From positions 62,001 through 126,000 of the forward strand of contig CANPVZ010000010.1 of assembly GCA_947581855.1 (NCBI GenBank): a stretch of 64,000 bases of DNA, given 5' to 3'. Position numbers and translations under genes: made by a program. This document shows, piece after piece, positions 61,597-64,000 of the stretch; position 1 is the stretch's first letter; every line of letters starts with the position of its first letter. The DNA is from an uncultured Phocaeicola sp. Its GTDB lineage: Bacteria; Bacteroidota; Bacteroidia; Bacteroidales; Bacteroidaceae. The notes beneath the pieces were generated by a model. It worked only from the letters and a program-made list of their open reading frames with translations. It ran no database searches and was not told where the DNA came from.

Positions 61597-62916
61597 ATGA
61601 ACAAATTCTTTTTGCTCATAATGGCGTTTTGTGCGTCATTATGTTCCGGAGATTTGTATGCTCAGGTAGAGCATGATCGGGTGATGACTATTGAAGAGAT
61701 ATTTTCACTTGCCGATCGGAACAGCAAATCCATCCGCTCATTTATAACAGGAATCCGTGAAGCACAGGAAGAAGTCAATGTGGCTAAAAATGCCCGTTTG
61801 CCGGAAATCGAAGCTTCATTGTCATTTAGCTTTTTAGGTAACGGTTGCTTGATTGAACGTAATCTTTCTCATGGAATGAAAGCGCCGATACCGCATTTGG
61901 GAAATAATTTTGCTATCGAGGCTTCACAGGCTGTTTACACAGGCGGAGCCATTACACATAGCATAGCCTTGGCAAAGTTACAGGAACAGAGTGCCCGCTT
62001 GAGTCTGGACGTAAACCGTAATCAAGTACGGTTTATTTTAGTTGGGTATTACCTCGACTTGTTCAAACAGAGCAACTTGTTGCAAGTATATGAGAAGAAT
62101 ATTGAATTGGCCCGTCAGGTGCTGAGAGATATTCAGGTAAAGAATTCCGAGGGATTGGTGCTAAAGAATGATGTTACCCGTTATGAGCTATTGTTAGCAA
62201 ATCTTGAACTCGCCCGTATTCAGATACGGAATTCTTTGGCTATACTGAATGCCAATTTGCTTACTACCTTGGGGTTACCAGAGGAAATCCGTATTCAACC
62301 GGATACTTCTTTAGTCGATCGTTCTCTGCCGGTAGAAAACAAAGATTATTGGATGAATAGAGCTCGTATGCATGCTCCTTTGTTGAAACAAGGAGCGCTA
62401 AGTGTGGAAATGAGCAAACATCAGGACAAACTTATTAAATCAGAACGTCTGCCTAAATTGGCTCTGGTTGCTGGAAATCATTTTGATGGCCCTATTATAA
62501 TAGAAGTGCCGCCCATTAATCAGAATTTTAATTATTGGTATATAGGTGTTGGTTTGAAGTATAATATCTCTTCGCTTTATAAGACTAATAAGTCGGTTCG
62601 TCGCAGCCGTTTTTCCATGCAGCGGGTCACAGAACAATATGATGACGTAAAGGAACAAACGGAACTGGCAGTAAAAGCGGACTATATAAAATATTTGGAG
62701 GCTTACGAGCAACTGAATACGTTGTTGAAAAGCGTGGAACTTGCCAATCAGAATTATGCCGTAATACATAATCGTTATAAGAATGATATGGCCTTGATCA
62801 CTGATATGCTGGATGCAAGTAATGCCAAACTTTCCGCCGAAGTGGAGCTGATAAACGCCCGCATTCATATTATCTTCAGTTATTACAAACTGCTTTATGT
62901 TTCAGGTATATTGTAA
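61597..62916 (+). CDS. TolC-family outer membrane efflux protein
   Basis: Outer membrane channel component of a tripartite efflux or secretion system, 439 residues. Signal peptide ends DLYAQ (about 23). Two long helical hairpin repeats typical of the OEP family are visible: EEIFSLADRNSKSIRSFITG to about 220, then a second starting near NKDYWMNRARMHAPLLKQGALSVEM. Strand segments such as LPEIEASLSFSF and FNYWYIGVGLKYNIS complete the barrel. The HlyD gene follows 78 bases downstream, so they form an operon. Confidence 0.93.
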   Translation: MNKFFLLIMAFCASLCSGDLYAQVEHDRVMTIEEIFSLADRNSKSIRSFITGIREAQEEVNVAKNARLPEIEASLSFSFLGNGCLIERNLSHGMKAPIPHLGNNFAIEASQAVYTGGAITHSIALAKLQEQSARLSLDVNRNQVRFILVGYYLDLFKQSNLLQVYEKNIELARQVLRDIQVKNSEGLVLKNDVTRYELLLANLELARIQIRNSLAILNANLLTTLGLPEEIRIQPDTSLVDRSLPVENKDYWMNRARMHAPLLKQGALSVEMSKHQDKLIKSERLPKLALVAGNHFDGPIIIEVPPINQNFNYWYIGVGLKYNISSLYKTNKSVRRSRFSMQRVTEQYDDVKEQTELAVKADYIKYLEAYEQLNTLLKSVELANQNYAVIHNRYKNDMALITDMLDASNAKLSAEVELINARIHIIFSYYKLLYVSGIL

Positions 62917-62994
62917 GACGAAGGGAGATTGCTTTGTCCGTCAGGAAAAAGAGAAGAAAAAGGAATTAAGGATGAAAGATTAAAATAAAATGTT

Positions 62995-64000
62995 ATGAAT
63001 AAGAAAACTAAAAAGTTAGTGGCGAATGTAACCATCGTGTGTGTATTATCTTTAGGCTTATTGTGGGTTTGCTCTCATTTTGTGCATCTTGGAAGTGTAG
63101 AATTTACTGATAATGCGCAAGTACGCCAACATATTGTGCCGGTAAATTGCCGCATACAAGGTTTTATTAAGAAGCTTTATTTTTCCGAATATGAGGAGGT
63201 ACATCAGGGGGATACGTTGGCTTTGATAGAAGATATGGAGTTTCGTTTCCGATTGGCTCAGGCTGAGGCTGATTATCAAAATGCATTGGCTGGTAAAACA
63301 GTAATGAATACCTCCGTTCATGCTACTCAGAATAATATAGCCGTGTCCGATGCCAGTGTACGGGAAGCTGGAATTCGGTTGGCCAATGCGGAACGCGAAT
63401 ATAACCGTTATAAGAATTTATTGGCGCAGGATGCCGTTACTCAACAACAATATGATGGTGTAAAAACGGAATATGAAGCCTCTAAAGCACGCTACGAACT
63501 ATTGTTACACCAGAAACAGACGACCGCATTGGTGAAGAAAGAGCAGACCCAACGTTTAGAACAAACCGAAGCTAGTATTGAATTGGCTGCCGCTGCAGTA
63601 GAATTGGCGCGTTTGAATCTTTCGTATACTGTGATTTTGGCTCCATGCAGCGGTACTACCGGAAGGAAAGAAGTGAAAGAAGGACAGTTGATTCAACCTG
63701 GGCAGACATTGGTCGATTTGGTGGACGAGAATGAGAAATGGGTGGTAGCTAATTATAAGGAAACGCAGACTGCACAAATTCGTGAAGGGCAACCGGTGGA
63801 AATGGAGGTGGATGCCGTACCCGGTGTGGTGTTTAGAGGGACGGTGAAAGCAATGTCTCGTGCTACCGGGGCTAGCTTCTCCTTGATTCCACAGGACAAT
63901 TCGGCGGGAAACTTTGTGAAGGTAGAGCAACGGATTCCCGTAAGGATTGAATTCTCGAAAGAAAACCGTGCCGAAGATATGAAACGCTTACGCGCAGGTA
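62995..64000 (+). CDS. HlyD/EmrA-type membrane fusion protein, partial
   Basis: Periplasmic adaptor of an efflux system, cut by the window's right edge. From the ATG at 62995 the frame stays open to base 64000 (about 335 residues). One N-terminal membrane anchor (about 7-28), then a lipoyl-like domain half (VEFTDNAQVRQHIVPVNCRIQGFI), a coiled-coil hairpin (about 80-200) and a beta-barrel region (LNLSYTVILAPCSGTTGRKE, GQLIQPGQTLVDLVDENEKW). EmrA-type proteins usually pair with an MFS pump such as EmrB; the partner is expected just beyond the window. Confidence 0.9.
   Translation, partial: MNKKTKKLVANVTIVCVLSLGLLWVCSHFVHLGSVEFTDNAQVRQHIVPVNCRIQGFIKKLYFSEYEEVHQGDTLALIEDMEFRFRLAQAEADYQNALAGKTVMNTSVHATQNNIAVSDASVREAGIRLANAEREYNRYKNLLAQDAVTQQQYDGVKTEYEASKARYELLLHQKQTTALVKKEQTQRLEQTEASIELAAAAVELARLNLSYTVILAPCSGTTGRKEVKEGQLIQPGQTLVDLVDENEKWVVANYKETQTAQIREGQPVEMEVDAVPGVVFRGTVKAMSRATGASFSLIPQDNSAGNFVKVEQRIPVRIEFSKENRAEDMKRLRAG

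Noticed and set aside
1-64000. tRNA or rRNA genes
   Set aside because: No T-loop, acceptor or rRNA-like stretches were noticed when reading intergenic regions; a covariance-model scan would be decisive.

Overview
The window looks like a chromosomal segment of a gut-type Bacteroidales bacterium (Bacteroides/Parabacteroides-like). The evidence is a SusC/SusD pair, several carbohydrate-active lipoproteins, NVEALA-type and DUF4890-type proteins, a class II ribonucleotide reductase next to a nitroreductase and dnaA, starts without Shine-Dalgarno sequences, and repeated matches to the Bacteroidetes sigma-ABfr promoter (TTTG, 19-21 bases, TAnnTTTG). The genus is an inference. No tRNA, rRNA, CRISPR array or transposase was seen.

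Region 1 (0.2-21.3 kb) is mostly pectin breakdown: a GH29 fucosidase, a GH43, a GH105 unsaturated-uronyl hydrolase, a three-domain SUMF1-like/BNR/PL10 protein, KdgF, a second PL10, a CE12-CE8 two-esterase fusion and a multidomain PL1. Lyases and esterases would open homogalacturonan and rhamnogalacturonan, GH105 would release unsaturated monouronate and KdgF would linearise it. Housekeeping genes (a YugP-like protease, an HxlR regulator, a DJ-1/ElbB protein, hisS, a guanine deaminase) are interspersed. No SusC/SusD or polysaccharide regulator lies in this cluster.

Region 2 (21.8-31.9 kb) is the most unusual part: seven same-strand genes for exported proteins. Two MG2-like (alpha-2-macroglobulin-like) giants share a 1,838-bp direct repeat, then diverge in a variable C-terminal section, and each is followed by a different small, secreted, seven-cysteine NVEALA-like protein. 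Between and after them lie a beta-propeller lipoprotein, a membrane-anchored thioredoxin-like protein with CxxC, and a transglutaminase-like lipoprotein. It reads as a scaffold with exchangeable recognition ends and paired Cys-rich partners. Function is unknown.

Region 3 (32.5-53.9 kb) is mainly core genome: an alpha/beta hydrolase, folB-malQ, nrdJ, a nitroreductase, dnaA, an amidase-MCE operon, a TonB receptor, a BASS-type transporter, a Nim-like flavin protein, Ogt, an MFS transporter with a possible leader peptide, and a class A (subclass A2 type) beta-lactamase.

Region 4 (54.0-64.0 kb) has a DUF4890 protein, an orphan SusCD operon, two small unknown genes and the start of a TolC/HlyD-type efflux operon cut by the window end.

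A recurring extra signal is a set of short degenerate tandem arrays with a 22-23-bp period in intergenic DNA at 4.2, 8.5-8.9, 21.5, 33.8 and 53.9 kb. The unit differs between most loci, but one core is shared between 21.5 and 53.9 kb.
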